Positions 41,501-50,044 of a DNA stretch of 64,000 nt are shown here, piece after piece. The translations under genes were made by a program, and so were the position numbers. The notes beneath the pieces were generated by a model, which was not told where the DNA came from, made no database searches, and saw nothing but the letters and a program-made list of their open reading frames with translations. Position 1 is the stretch's first letter, and every line of letters starts with the position of its first letter. The DNA lies in the NCBI GenBank assembly GCA_963697995.1, contig OY969110.1, positions 1,364,001 through 1,428,000 of the forward strand. The letters are read 5' to 3'. This DNA comes from MFD00082-c5 sp963697995 (lineage in GTDB: Bacteria; Chlamydiota; Chlamydiia; Chlamydiales; JAJFMB01).

Positions 41501-41875
41501 AAACTTCAGGTTGATAAGGTGATGACCCGTATCGAGGGGGATGTTGTGACAAAACAGGGTTTAAAAGCCCATATGGTTTATTCCCCATTGAATTCCCCTG
41601 AAACTACAAATATAAGAATCTTTTTTGAACAATATATTGATTCGTTAAGCGATAAAAAATTGTCTGATTTTAAAGAGTTGATGACTGCTAGTCGGACGAT
41701 TGGTGAAGACGAGGAGATCAAATTATCTATTATCGAAGATTTAGATGAAAATCGTCTCCCTGAATACCACACCTGCTTTAAGCGCACCGATATTCCTAAT
41801 TATCAGAGTTTTGCTGCTCTCAAAAAGAGTTTTGATCAAAGTTTTGGAGCCCTTGGCACCTTTTTGATTGGTTAG
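38528..41875 (+). CDS. Leucine-rich repeat protein with C-terminal HECT ubiquitin-ligase domain
   Basis: The ATG at 38528 follows AAGG; an in-frame GTG is nine bases upstream. The protein of 1115 residues has a helical N-terminus, then two long stretches of irregular leucine-rich repeats of about 22 residues (about 240-420 and 570-790; for example LSVIKLIGSPKLKSLSLNEL, LETIIFRGNTELSELTL, LKKMDVIDCAFLNEIILPE). From about 800 it matches a eukaryotic HECT domain: ILWLDANGQPTEGIDAGGLRSELITKL, AIRALGRLIAFC, VKNPIPDVVGNF, and the end RLPEYHTCFKRTDIPNY, with the catalytic-type cysteine at residue 1083. There is no signal peptide. HECT ligases form a thioester with ubiquitin and transfer it to substrate; bacteria lack ubiquitin, so the target would be in the host. 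It is probably a secreted effector. The flanks are miniature elements on both sides. Confidence 0.85.
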   Translation: MQVNEFLKLQEDVATLQRSIESQGALPTDEVSKAIIAVSTDIFNNRQALEDSLLRESEQESFYQTLSTFTDTLKSIPFDHETSEKINQIKRTCEGIILNKKARNKTELVNWLNEKQKEITVDEHSCPKNILKAFEGVRKEGIAHETDKIEFERVVSEMILKAFKVNTLDEARAVFPDDKESLAKLLAHVIFVHKIPLMNRLLSEEEFKQVIPHLQFVNILNFYFGSEQEEEDFISSCTSARQLVLKRSFLPTLSQTVEQVTLSSSGSKIIDLSNCPNIKRVYILSCQCVKSLKINKNVNYIECIGCDNLTSFNVEGSSNLSVIKLIGSPKLKSLSLNELKSLEEFKSSSCGFESLDFKETPKLKICEIESCSDLKKAFFDSVPLLETIIFRGNTELSELTLNDAWVLKNFLNNRSQIMTLNAPPFPIKCRDILLTGIQIVKNKEQLIKRLNEMQQDIRLTNNSTDSQILEACEKVRQIIRINYPLDIEVNKLFVVAVYRHLGLSIENAREQFPKGSFERGLALAFILSARDMKNASVTPAELLEAAPYLHSFEYKKEYLTNREEEQEFFQKCTSLMKLTIKETYCESINFSIKSLLYINIFGSQLENAQLFGCVNLINVALSDCPKIRNILFPECIEKISASACNLLEEIHFSNTTKLETISFGRLPVFKMFRMTNAPMLRICQIENCFALESVEIDLAPELKKMDVIDCAFLNEIILPETAKLEGFFSQNNPCLTTITLTNAPNLKDFRCIYCHLLTTLNALAFPRCERFVCPVIVQYPQLPSSVARGIGNLAIFQVNPTELQDDPFKMLVEFGKIVLATNAIPQILWLDANGQPTEGIDAGGLRSELITKLCQNIFTDKSKLLFVKNPIPDVVGNFPKLQNFNDEKQVIAIRALGRLIAFCATSPLLLGKVFSDRFYQTFISIDDLIKDWDGKTLLPETTIITILGWLEYALPNSTPDDLKEREIALPIALMAKEAKASMGQAKWEALKKLQVDKVMTRIEGDVVTKQGLKAHMVYSPLNSPETTNIRIFFEQYIDSLSDKKLSDFKELMTASRTIGEDEEIKLSIIEDLDENRLPEYHTCFKRTDIPNYQSFAALKKSFDQSFGALGTFLIG

Positions 41876-41877
41876 GT

Positions 41878-42123
41878 AGTCGCTCTTAAAAAGTCCTCTC
41901 CAATAAAAAGTGCTTCTTTTGACAAAAAATGCGTTTTCCTTCTCACCAAACCCCTCAAGGGGGGGCGTCGAAAGGGATCACTTTTTCTCTGGAGAGTGCG
42001 TGTTCCATTCGCAAAATTTTAGATCTTTTCTCATATTGTTAAACCTTGCAAAATAGGCTGTGTCTCTCTTCCTCGTTAACTGCAAATTTTTCTCAAGGAA
42101 CCTTTACTTTTTCAGGACCGATT
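41878..42123. repeat. Miniature inverted-repeat element, copy D (reverse orientation)
   Basis: This copy is inverted relative to A-C and starts two bases after the stop of the HECT-like gene. It is more diverged. Together with copies A-C it frames the gene between inverted repeats. Confidence 0.8.
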
Positions 42124-42229
42124 AAATTATTAAAATGTAAATATTATATTAATTTAAAGTAATAGTTTTTAATTAATTTAATATTGTTTTAGAATCAGGT
42201 AAAGTAGTTTTAAACCTTTGGAGGGTATT

Positions 42230-42655
42230 ATGAAGTCTTTGTTTGTCGTATTAGGATTTGTATCGACGTTAACTCTTAGCTCATTGAGTGCAAGAGGGAT
42301 GGAACACGGTGCGATGGAGGGTGGTGCAGGTTTTGGTGGAGGAGCCGGTTACAATCGTGGTGATAACGGGGTTGGCGTTGGTGCAGGCGTTGGGGTTGGA
42401 GGCGTTGGCGCAGTTAATGCAGGAGTTGGCGGAGCCAATGGGGCTAATGCTAGAGCCTTTAATAGGGGACTTGAAGCAGGTACCCTCGATGCTGGAGGAG
42501 GTACTGATTATGGTGCTTACCCCTATCAGGAAGAAAACTACAATCCTTTCCCAGATGACGCTCCAGGAGCGATCGATAATGGGACTCAAATTTACAACGA
42601 AGATGAGACTGGTTATAAAGGGCCTTATGGAGGAAATCCTAATAACCCTAACTAG
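42230..42655 (+). CDS. Glycine-rich secreted protein
   Basis: The ATG at 42230 follows GGAGGG; the TTG at 42218 is not needed. The 141-residue protein has a signal peptide (MKSLFVVLGFVSTLTLSSLSA) and a low-complexity glycine, valine and alanine region (GVGVGAGVGVGGVGAV), then an acidic, aromatic end (DYGAYPYQEENYNPFPDDAP). Such proteins are often surface or matrix proteins. No family is recognised. The stop converges with the TolC-like gene, overlapping by eight bases. Confidence 0.6.
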   Translation: MKSLFVVLGFVSTLTLSSLSARGMEHGAMEGGAGFGGGAGYNRGDNGVGVGAGVGVGGVGAVNAGVGGANGANARAFNRGLEAGTLDAGGGTDYGAYPYQEENYNPFPDDAPGAIDNGTQIYNEDETGYKGPYGGNPNNPN

Positions 42656-44075
42656 CGCAAGATAAACTGCCACCTAGCGCCTTGTAGAGTGATACAAGCT
42701 CTATTAAGGCGCTAGCTTCACTGACCGTGTAATCTTGTTCTCGTGTGATCAGTTGTCTTTCGTAATCTAGGAAGTTTTTTAAGTCGATTAGTCCTTTTTC
42801 AAACCTATTTAAAGCTAGGTTTCTTACAATACGAGTCTCTTCAACACTTTTTTCAAGTTTAAGTTTTGTCTTTTTTTCCTGATTGAATGCAGTAAGAGAG
42901 CTTTCTGCATCTTGTAGCGCTAAAAGTACTGTTTGTTGGTAGTTTTGGTATTGAGAATAAGCCCTTGCTCTTTCAGCATTAAGATTTCCAGTGAGGCGTC
43001 CTCCTGTAAAAAGAGGGTGAGAGGCGTTATCGCCATAAAACCAAGCTCTACTTTGCCAGTCGAAAAACTTTTTTATAGTCTCCGATTGAAACCCAAAAAA
43101 ACCTCTAAGGGAAAAGTCAGGGAAAAATTCGGCAGTTGCAACGCCTATTCGCGCGACAGCTCTGTGTAGTTGTTGTTCCGCCTCTCTCACATCGGGCCTT
43201 CTTCTCAAAAGATCGGTCTTAAGGCCCACTTCTACCCCTTCTGGAATCTGAGGTAACTCTTTACTTTCGATCATTTCGCAAATAAGAGATTCAGGTTGAG
43301 ATCCGGTAAGCACCGAAAGGCTGTAGATTCCAAGCAAAACATCTCTCTCATACCCGGGAAGGGTCGCCTCTAAAGTCTCAAGTTCTGCCACTATTTCGTG
43401 TTGATCGAGATTGTTATCAAGACCTAGTCTCTCCCTGTCGGAAACAATCCCTGCAATTTGCCTTAATAGAGCGATTTGTCTTTCTGTCAAAAAGGCAAGT
43501 TTCTGCGCTTTTCTCACCTGAATATACATTTTTGCGACATCCCCCTGAACGGTGATCATTAAGTCGTTTCTTGCATCGATTGAAGCTAAGTAGTTACTTT
43601 TTGCCTCCTCGATCTTCCGATAAGTTTTTCCAAACAGGTCAACTTCCCATGAAGCGTCGAAAGCTAAAGTAAAAATGGTTTGTAAAAGGTGCATGGGAGC
43701 GATCGGTTTATTGTTAGCTCCCGTCTTATCAAAGGCGAAAAAAGGGCCATTTTTACTAAATCTTATTTGCGAGACGTTCCAGTCATCAGAGATTTGAGGG
43801 TAAAGGGAGGAGGCAGAGACTTGAATTAAGGCTCTTGCTTCTAAAATATGCCCGTAGGCTTCTTTGATATTGTGATTATAAAGGGTCGCTTTTTCAATGT
43901 AACTTGTTAATAGGGGGTCAGAAAGAGTGTTCCACCAATCAGTTTCAGGAGGTGCTGTGTTAGCTTCTGTGACCCACTCAGGACAGATCTCGGTTTTCGG
44001 TTTCACAAAGTTTGGCCCGACGACACAGCTCTCAAGAGTTAATAGCAAAAGGGGTAAAACAAGTAATCTCTTCAT
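42648..44075 (-). CDS. Outer-membrane efflux lipoprotein (TolC/OprM-like)
   Basis: The 475-residue protein starts with a lipoprotein signal (MKRLLVLPLLLLTLESC), then VVGPNFVKPKTEICPEW as in NodT-type outer membrane factors. It has the repeated helical pattern (NIKEAYGHILEARALIQVSA, YQQTVLLALQDAESSLTAFN) and the motif TDLLRRRPDVREAEQQLHRAVARIG. It forms the outer-membrane channel of a tripartite pump. It is the last gene of the five-gene operon beginning at 48884, 28 bases after a permease gene. Confidence 0.92.
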   Translation of the reverse strand: MKRLLVLPLLLLTLESCVVGPNFVKPKTEICPEWVTEANTAPPETDWWNTLSDPLLTSYIEKATLYNHNIKEAYGHILEARALIQVSASSLYPQISDDWNVSQIRFSKNGPFFAFDKTGANNKPIAPMHLLQTIFTLAFDASWEVDLFGKTYRKIEEAKSNYLASIDARNDLMITVQGDVAKMYIQVRKAQKLAFLTERQIALLRQIAGIVSDRERLGLDNNLDQHEIVAELETLEATLPGYERDVLLGIYSLSVLTGSQPESLICEMIESKELPQIPEGVEVGLKTDLLRRRPDVREAEQQLHRAVARIGVATAEFFPDFSLRGFFGFQSETIKKFFDWQSRAWFYGDNASHPLFTGGRLTGNLNAERARAYSQYQNYQQTVLLALQDAESSLTAFNQEKKTKLKLEKSVEETRIVRNLALNRFEKGLIDLKNFLDYERQLITREQDYTVSEASALIELVSLYKALGGSLSCAS

Positions 44076-44103
44076 GATTTAGCTATTACCTTTTTTAAGC
44101 GTT

Positions 44104-45216
44104 TCATTCAAGTCTCCGATTGAAAAATAACCACGCTCCAAAAAAGGTGAATAAACCGATAAGAGCCATAGGCCATACATTTGAGAAAACGATGTGTGCG
44201 GGCATATCTTTTAAAAAGATCCCTTTAACGATCACGAGAAAGTACTTTAAAGGATTGATAAGATCGATCGTTTGAAGCCATTTGGGCATGTTTTCGACGG
44301 GGGTCGCATATCCTGAAAGAAGAAGGGCTGGCGACATGAAAATGAAGGTGCCAAGAACAGCTTGTTGCTGGGTTTTAGCAAGGGAGGACAGAAAAAGGCC
44401 CACGCCTACGATCGAGGCAACAAATACAATAAGACTTAAGTAGAGAAGTAAAAGAGAGCCTGTAAAAGGGATTTGGAAAATATAAATGGCAACTAAAATA
44501 ATCACTGCCGCCTCACTTAAACTGATTATAAAAGCTGGCACTGTCTTACCAATTAAGATCTCAAAGGGTCTTAAGGGAGAGACTAACATTTGGTCAAATG
44601 TGCCAAGCTCCCTCTCCCTTGCAACGGAGAGAGAGGTGATGATCATCGTCACAAGCATGGTTAGCACTCCGCATAAATTGGGCACGTTAAACCAGTAGTA
44701 AAGAAGATTTGGGTTAAACCAGTTTCTTGGAACAATTTTAGAGCGAATATTTTGTAAAATACCGTTTTCTTTGGCAAAGTCTAAAGAGAACTGATCGATG
44801 ATTTGGGTGGCGTACCCTAGAACAATTTGCCCGGTGTTTGATTTTCTCCCATCGATGATCAATTGAACTTCTGCTGGTTTTCCACTTTGTAAGTTCCTTG
44901 AAAAGAGCTCATCGATATGAATCACCATCACAGCTTTTTGGGTATCGATCACCTCTTTAATTTCAGAGACGCTTCCGATATTAAAATTTTTCTTAAAAGT
45001 GGGGGAGCCCCTAAAGCGTTGAATTAGCTCAAAAGAGGGTTTTCCACTATCTCTATTGAGAAAGGCAATCGGCACATTTTTGACGTCTAAGGTGGCTGCA
45101 AAGGCGAACACAAAGAGCTGGAAAAAAGGGGGAAAAATAAGAAAAAAGCGGCTTTTAGGGTCCCTTAAAACGGTTTGGAGCTCTTTTATGATTAGGGCAA
45201 AAATTCTCTCCTTCAT
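44104..45216 (-). CDS. ABC-2 type permease (YbhR-like)
   Basis: The 370-residue membrane protein has one N-terminal helix (RFFLIFPPFFQLFVFAFAATL), a large periplasmic domain (about 45-175) and five helices at the C-terminus, with the ABC-2 signature REREXGTFDQMLVSPLRPFEILIGKT in its family form (VARERELGTFDQMLVSP). It forms part of an exporter with the permease encoded just before it; the two reading frames share one base. Confidence 0.9.
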   Translation of the reverse strand: MKERIFALIIKELQTVLRDPKSRFFLIFPPFFQLFVFAFAATLDVKNVPIAFLNRDSGKPSFELIQRFRGSPTFKKNFNIGSVSEIKEVIDTQKAVMVIHIDELFSRNLQSGKPAEVQLIIDGRKSNTGQIVLGYATQIIDQFSLDFAKENGILQNIRSKIVPRNWFNPNLLYYWFNVPNLCGVLTMLVTMIITSLSVARERELGTFDQMLVSPLRPFEILIGKTVPAFIISLSEAAVIILVAIYIFQIPFTGSLLLLYLSLIVFVASIVGVGLFLSSLAKTQQQAVLGTFIFMSPALLLSGYATPVENMPKWLQTIDLINPLKYFLVIVKGIFLKDMPAHIVFSNVWPMALIGLFTFFGAWLFFNRRLE

Positions 45217-46328
45217 TAATCTAGCCTCTTTTTAGTCACTAAAATGACCCCAATTAAAAAAAGGGAGCCGATAAAAAGCATGATAAGGGTATTAGGGATT
45301 AAAACCGCCCAAACATTTCCGGTCAAAAAAATCGTCTGAAGGCACGTCACAAAATATCTTGCCGGTATCAAGTAGGTGATGAGTTGAATGATTTTTGGCA
45401 TGCTCGCAATTTCAAAGAGAAACCCAGAGAGAATAAAAGCGGGAAGGAAAGCTGAAACAATCGAGGCTTGAGAGGCGATCATCTGGTTTTTACTTAGGGT
45501 TGAGATCAGTAAGCCTAAGAGACAAGCCGTGAAAAGGAAAGCTGAAGAGACTATTTCTAGTACAAAAAGGGAGCCTCTTAGAGGGACGTTTAAGAAAAGG
45601 ATGGCGATAAGTGTCATTAGGGTCATCGAAGTGAGCCCGAGTAAAAAGTAGGGGATCAGTTTGGCAATCACGAGTTCAAAAATTGTCACAGGTGTCGCCA
45701 TAAGAGCCTCCATTGTGCCCCTTTCCCACTCTCTTGCAACAACGAGTGCTGTGAGAAGAGTGCCTATGAGAGTCATAATGATTGCAAGAGAGCCTGGGAT
45801 TAAAAAATTTCGACTCTCAAGCTCTTCGTTATACCAAAACCTCGGTTGCGGCAAAATGAGCGAGGAAACTTTTTCCCCTCGGCTGATCGCTTCCTGAATT
45901 TGCCATTTTGAGTAGGCTCCTTGAACATAGTTTTGAATAAAGGTGGCCGTGTTGGGCTCGCTGCCATCGCTAATGACTTGAATGGGAGCGATTTCCCCGT
46001 TTAATTTTAAAAAAGTGGTGAAATAGGAGGGCACCACGACTAAACCTCTGATGGTTCCCGCAACGATTTTCTCCTCGATTTCGCGCCGATCTTTCGCTTT
46101 TGTCACTTCAAAGTAGGGGGAATTGGTGAGCGATTCTGCAAAACTATTGGCCTCTCTTGTGTTGTCCTCTAAGACAAGCCCAACTTTTAAATGGTTCATG
46201 TCCAAAGACACCCCGTACGCGTAGAGAAAAAGCAGGATCAGAGGCAACACGAAGCTGATGAGAATACAGCTTGGGTCTCGTATGATTTGATAAAACTCTT
46301 TTCTCACAAGAGCCCAAACCCTATTCAT
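45216..46328 (-). CDS. ABC-2 type permease (YbhS-like)
   Basis: The 370-residue protein is the paralogous permease with the same layout: N-terminal helix (ILISFVLPLILLFLYAYGVSL), external domain, then VAREWERGTMEALMATPVTIFELVIAK and the C-terminal helices (FLPAFILSGFLFEIASMPKI). It is likely the partner of the second permease in a heterodimer. It overlaps the ATPase gene by four bases. Confidence 0.9.
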   Translation of the reverse strand: MNRVWALVRKEFYQIIRDPSCILISFVLPLILLFLYAYGVSLDMNHLKVGLVLEDNTREANSFAESLTNSPYFEVTKAKDRREIEEKIVAGTIRGLVVVPSYFTTFLKLNGEIAPIQVISDGSEPNTATFIQNYVQGAYSKWQIQEAISRGEKVSSLILPQPRFWYNEELESRNFLIPGSLAIIMTLIGTLLTALVVAREWERGTMEALMATPVTIFELVIAKLIPYFLLGLTSMTLMTLIAILFLNVPLRGSLFVLEIVSSAFLFTACLLGLLISTLSKNQMIASQASIVSAFLPAFILSGFLFEIASMPKIIQLITYLIPARYFVTCLQTIFLTGNVWAVLIPNTLIMLFIGSLFLIGVILVTKKRLD

Positions 46329-48001
46329 GAATTCTCCTGGTCGTGCTTTTCAATGCAGGCAATAAAAGCCTCTTCAAGGGTGGGGTGGGGGTTTTCTTTT
46401 GTTTTGACGCTTTCTTTAAGCTCATCAGGGGTTCCCATTTTGATCAGTTGGCTTTTATAGACAAGGGCGATTCTGTCGCAATACTCCGCCTCATCCATAA
46501 AGTGGGTGGTCACGATAATAGTCACTTTTTTTTCGACCAGGGCGTTGATGTGTTGCCAAAATTCTCGTCTTGTGATCGGATCGACCCCTGATGTTGGCTC
46601 ATCTAAGAAGAGCACGTCTGGGGTGTGCATTAAGGCACAAGAGAGGGCAAGCCTTTGTTTAAACCCTAAAGGTAACAGGTCGGCCGAGATGTTGATATAA
46701 GGTTTTAAGGCAAACACATCGACCATGCTCTCAATTCTTTTTTGCCGGTAATTCCCTTTTAAATTGTAGACACCTGAAAAAAAGTCTAAGTTCTGCCTAG
46801 TACTTAAGGTGCCATAGAGGGAGAATTTTTGAGCCATATACCCAATATGGGATCTGACTTCTGAAGAACTATTTTTAAAATCTCTTCCATTGACAAAAGA
46901 CTCTCCCGAGGTAGGAGTGAGAAGGCCGCAAAGCATTTTAAATGTTGTTGTTTTGCCCGCTCCATTTGGTCCTAAAAGGCCGAAAATTTCTCCCCGTTTG
47001 ATTTGAAATGAGATGTCATCTGCTGCGGTAAAAGAGCCAAATTTTTTTGTTAAGTGGCAAGCTTCGATCGCAAACCCTTTTTTTTCTTCGATCGATGGCG
47101 TTAGATCTGAAAGAGGGGATCTCCCCCTAAAAAGATCTCCTCCTAAAAGATCGATAAAGGCATCTTCAAATCTTGGGGGTGTTTCAATAAGCCCATTCCC
47201 ATCGACTTGCTCTTTAAAGACAAGACGCACCCGATTGCCCTGAATCACCCCATCGACCACTTTAGGGTCTTCAAGCTTCTTTGCTAAAAACTCCCGCCGC
47301 TCTTCAATGGGGGGAGAGGCTAAAAAAACTCTTCCCTTAACCCTTGAGGTCAGTTTTTCGGGGGGACCGTTAAAGATAAGACGCCCTTCCTCTAAAAGTA
47401 AGACCTCATCGCACTTTTCAGCCTCGTCGAGATAAGAGGTGCTCCAGAGGGTAGTGACCCCTTCTGCTACAAGCTGTTTTACTATTTTCCAAAGCTCTCT
47501 TCTTGAAATGGGATCGACGCCAACGCTTGGTTCATCTAAGAGTAAAACTTTCGGTTTACCTAAAAGAGAGCAAGCAAGGCCAAGTTTTTGCTTCATTCCC
47601 CCTGAAAGGGCTCCTGCAAGCCTTGAGGTGAAAGGTTCTAAACCGGTAAATTTAAGGAGTTCAGAAAAGAGGGCTTCTTGCTCATTTTGCAAGCCTTTTA
47701 AATCGGCATAAAGTTTTAAGTTTTGCGCCACAGTAAGCTCTTCATAAAGGCCAAACTTTTGGGGCATGTAGCCGATTAAGGCATCGATTTTATCTTGCTC
47801 TTTGACGGTGTCAAATCCTGCGACGGTGACCGTGCCAGAGGTGGGTGTTAAAAGGGCTGCCATAAGTCTTAAAAGGGTTGTTTTTCCAGCGCCATCAGGG
47901 CCTACAAGACCTATAATTTTTCCATCGGGAATCTCGATATTTAAATCGTTGAAGACAATTTTTCCTTCAAACGATTTTGTCAGATTTTTTAGAGTGATCA
48001 T
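46325..48001 (-). CDS. Double ABC ATPase (YbhF-like)
   Basis: The 558-residue protein has two ATPase domains in one chain. Domain 1 has Walker A GPDGAGKTTLLRL, signature LSGGMKQKLG and Walker B KVLLLDEPSVGVDP. Domain 2 (from about 315) has Walker A GPNGAGKTTTFKM, an altered signature LPLGFKQRLAL and Walker B VLFLDEPTSGVDP. The changed signature in the second domain would still contact the other site. It drives export by the two permeases; typical substrates of YbhFSR-type pumps are drugs or cations, but the substrate here is unknown. Confidence 0.92.
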   Translation of the reverse strand: MITLKNLTKSFEGKIVFNDLNIEIPDGKIIGLVGPDGAGKTTLLRLMAALLTPTSGTVTVAGFDTVKEQDKIDALIGYMPQKFGLYEELTVAQNLKLYADLKGLQNEQEALFSELLKFTGLEPFTSRLAGALSGGMKQKLGLACSLLGKPKVLLLDEPSVGVDPISRRELWKIVKQLVAEGVTTLWSTSYLDEAEKCDEVLLLEEGRLIFNGPPEKLTSRVKGRVFLASPPIEERREFLAKKLEDPKVVDGVIQGNRVRLVFKEQVDGNGLIETPPRFEDAFIDLLGGDLFRGRSPLSDLTPSIEEKKGFAIEACHLTKKFGSFTAADDISFQIKRGEIFGLLGPNGAGKTTTFKMLCGLLTPTSGESFVNGRDFKNSSSEVRSHIGYMAQKFSLYGTLSTRQNLDFFSGVYNLKGNYRQKRIESMVDVFALKPYINISADLLPLGFKQRLALSCALMHTPDVLFLDEPTSGVDPITRREFWQHINALVEKKVTIIVTTHFMDEAEYCDRIALVYKSQLIKMGTPDELKESVKTKENPHPTLEEAFIACIEKHDQENS

Positions 48002-48017
48002 AATCTAACAACCTAAG

Positions 48018-48884
48018 CTATAGGTTTATTTTGTCATCTCCAGATAAAGTCTTTTGATTTTTCTCGCTAAACCCATGACTCAGGTTAACAGTAACTGGCA
48101 TCCCTTGAAGTAAAAAGGGGTCGGGATCATCGATGATCAAACGAAGCCTATACACAAGATCGGTCCTCAAATCGGTCGTTTCGACCGTTTTTGGAGTAAA
48201 CTCGGCCACGGGAGAGATAAATCCGATATGTCCGACATAGGTTCTTCCCCCTTTGACATCTGTTGAGACCACACCCTTCATTCCAAAAGTGATTCTACCA
48301 AGGTTAGGTTCGTTCACATAAGCTCTTACCCAGACAGGGGATTTGAGAGAGACGGTGATAATGGGCTCTCCAAAATTGGCAATAGAGCCGGGCTCCCTAA
48401 TCCTTGTTAAAACATGCCCATCGTTTGGAGCGAAAATTTTGGTGTCCTCCAAATCAGTTTGAGCAGAAGCTAATCTTCCAAGAGCTGCTTCATACTGCCC
48501 TTTAGTAATCAGTTTATTTGAGAGGGCATCATCTAAATCCTCTTGGGAGACGGCTTTTGTTTTGATGAGCTCTAGCCGTCTTTGGTAGAGGATGAGGGCA
48601 TTCTCGTAAGAGGCTTTTGTCGCTGCAACATCCCCTTCAGCTTGTTTTAGAGTATCGAGGAACGGGACTTGGTCGAGAAGAGCAATCAGCTGACCCTTAG
48701 TGACAAAATCCCCTTCGTCGACAAACACCTTGTCAACTCGTCCTCGAACCCGAAATCCCAAATCGACTTGCCTGATATCGACATTGCCAAAGAGAACAAG
48801 TTCATTTGAATGTGCGGGTTTAAAAAAGATGTAGAGCAAGAACAATAAGCCTGCAACAATGGGAATAAAAAACCACTTTCTCAT
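48018..48884 (-). CDS. Periplasmic adaptor (HlyD/YbhG-like)
   Basis: The 288-residue protein has an N-terminal anchor (WFFIPIVAGLLFLLYIFF) and the barrel-sandwich and hairpin layout of membrane fusion proteins: VDIRQVDLGFRVRGRVDKVFVDEGDFVTKGQ, a coiled hairpin (about 75-150), TKIFAPNDGHVLTRIREPGS and VWVRAYVNEPNLGRI. It links permease to the outer-membrane channel. It is the first gene of the operon. The ATPase gene begins 16 bases downstream. Confidence 0.92.
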   Translation of the reverse strand: MRKWFFIPIVAGLLFLLYIFFKPAHSNELVLFGNVDIRQVDLGFRVRGRVDKVFVDEGDFVTKGQLIALLDQVPFLDTLKQAEGDVAATKASYENALILYQRRLELIKTKAVSQEDLDDALSNKLITKGQYEAALGRLASAQTDLEDTKIFAPNDGHVLTRIREPGSIANFGEPIITVSLKSPVWVRAYVNEPNLGRITFGMKGVVSTDVKGGRTYVGHIGFISPVAEFTPKTVETTDLRTDLVYRLRLIIDDPDPFLLQGMPVTVNLSHGFSEKNQKTLSGDDKINL

Positions 48885-49007
48885 AAGTGTGAAAGTGCCT
48901 TTTTATGAATTTAAAATCAATAGTAGAGTTTTTTTTCAAAACCCAACATTTAGGTTAGGTGACAACCTTTTTTAATTTGGGAGGGGCTTATGAACCAAAG
49001 GATTTGA

Positions 49008-49910
49008 TCACGAAGCCGCCAAACAGGGGCTATCAAGACCGACTCCCATGGTGTTAATGCCACAATCGACATAAATCACGCTTCCCGTGATGGCTCTTGC
49101 AAGGGGAGAAACTAAAAAAGCGGCCGTATAACCGACATCATCAGCTTCCATGTCTTGCTGTAAAGGGCCGTTCTCTTTAGCGTAGGCAATCATTCTTTCG
49201 ATAAACCCAATCGCTTTTGCAGCCCTTGATTTCAAAGTTCCAGCAGATATCGCGTTCACTCTAATTTTTTTAGCTCGACCCGCTTCAAAAGCCAAAACCC
49301 TCGTATCGCTTTCAAGAGCAGCTTTAGCAGAGCTCATGCCACCCCCATATCCGGGAACCACTTTTTCAGACGCAAGATAGGTAAGAGATAGACAAGAGCC
49401 TGCCTCATTCATAATGGGTAAGAAGTGAGCTAAAAGGCTAATCAATGAGTAGGAGGAGGCGCTCATCGCATCCAGATACCCTTTACGGCTTGTTTCGAGA
49501 AGATTTTTTTTAACTTCTGGGGCGTTAGCAAGAGAGTGGATCAGAATATCGATCGATCCAAAATCTTTAGCAACCTCTTTAGCCACTTCTGAGATCGTGT
49601 AGTTTGCAACGTCTTTATACCGTTTATTCTCTAAAATATCTTGGGGTACGTCGTTTGGGGTGTCGAATGAAGCATCTAAAGCATAGACTTTTTTAATCTC
49701 CATCAGTTTTCCATTTTTCAGGAGGCGAGATTCGTCGAATTTTCCCATATCCCAGGCTGTTTGGAAAATTTTTAAAACGGGTGTCCAGGTGCCCACCAGA
49801 ATTTCGCATCCAGCTTCAGCAAGAGCTTTTGCAATCGCAAAGCCATAACCCTGATCGTCGCCAATTCCTGCGATAAAAGCGCGCTTTCCTCTTAAATCAA
49901 TTTCTACCAT
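49008..49910 (-). CDS. fabI: Enoyl-ACP reductase FabI (plant-like)
   Basis: The 300-residue NADH-dependent enzyme performs the last reduction of the fatty acid elongation cycle. It shows FIAGIGDDQGYGFAIAKALAEAGC (cofactor site), VLIHSLANAPEVKK-type text (DILIHSLANAPE), and the catalytic region YLASEKVVPGYGGGMSSAKAALESD with tyrosine and lysine. The long insertions (about 45-95) are shared with plant and chlamydial FabI, as opposed to the shorter E. coli type. The ribosome site AAGGAGG is perfect. It would be the target of triclosan-type inhibitors by analogy. Confidence 0.95.
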   Translation of the reverse strand: MVEIDLRGKRAFIAGIGDDQGYGFAIAKALAEAGCEILVGTWTPVLKIFQTAWDMGKFDESRLLKNGKLMEIKKVYALDASFDTPNDVPQDILENKRYKDVANYTISEVAKEVAKDFGSIDILIHSLANAPEVKKNLLETSRKGYLDAMSASSYSLISLLAHFLPIMNEAGSCLSLTYLASEKVVPGYGGGMSSAKAALESDTRVLAFEAGRAKKIRVNAISAGTLKSRAAKAIGFIERMIAYAKENGPLQQDMEADDVGYTAAFLVSPLARAITGSVIYVDCGINTMGVGLDSPCLAAS

Positions 49911-50044
49911 AACAACCTCCTTGGAAGAGGTGTATCTTAAGTGATAATCTATTTTGTGGTCAAATCGATTTGGGCATTCAAAAAAGGAAGTATTGACTAA
50001 ATTTTCTGTTTATATTACGCTTATCGGCTAAAATAGAGGATGTT

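Noticed and set aside
42281..42673. 130-codon frame opposite the glycine-rich gene
   Set aside because: It is the reverse complement of low-complexity GGNGTN codons; the plus-strand frame has a signal peptide and a ribosome site.
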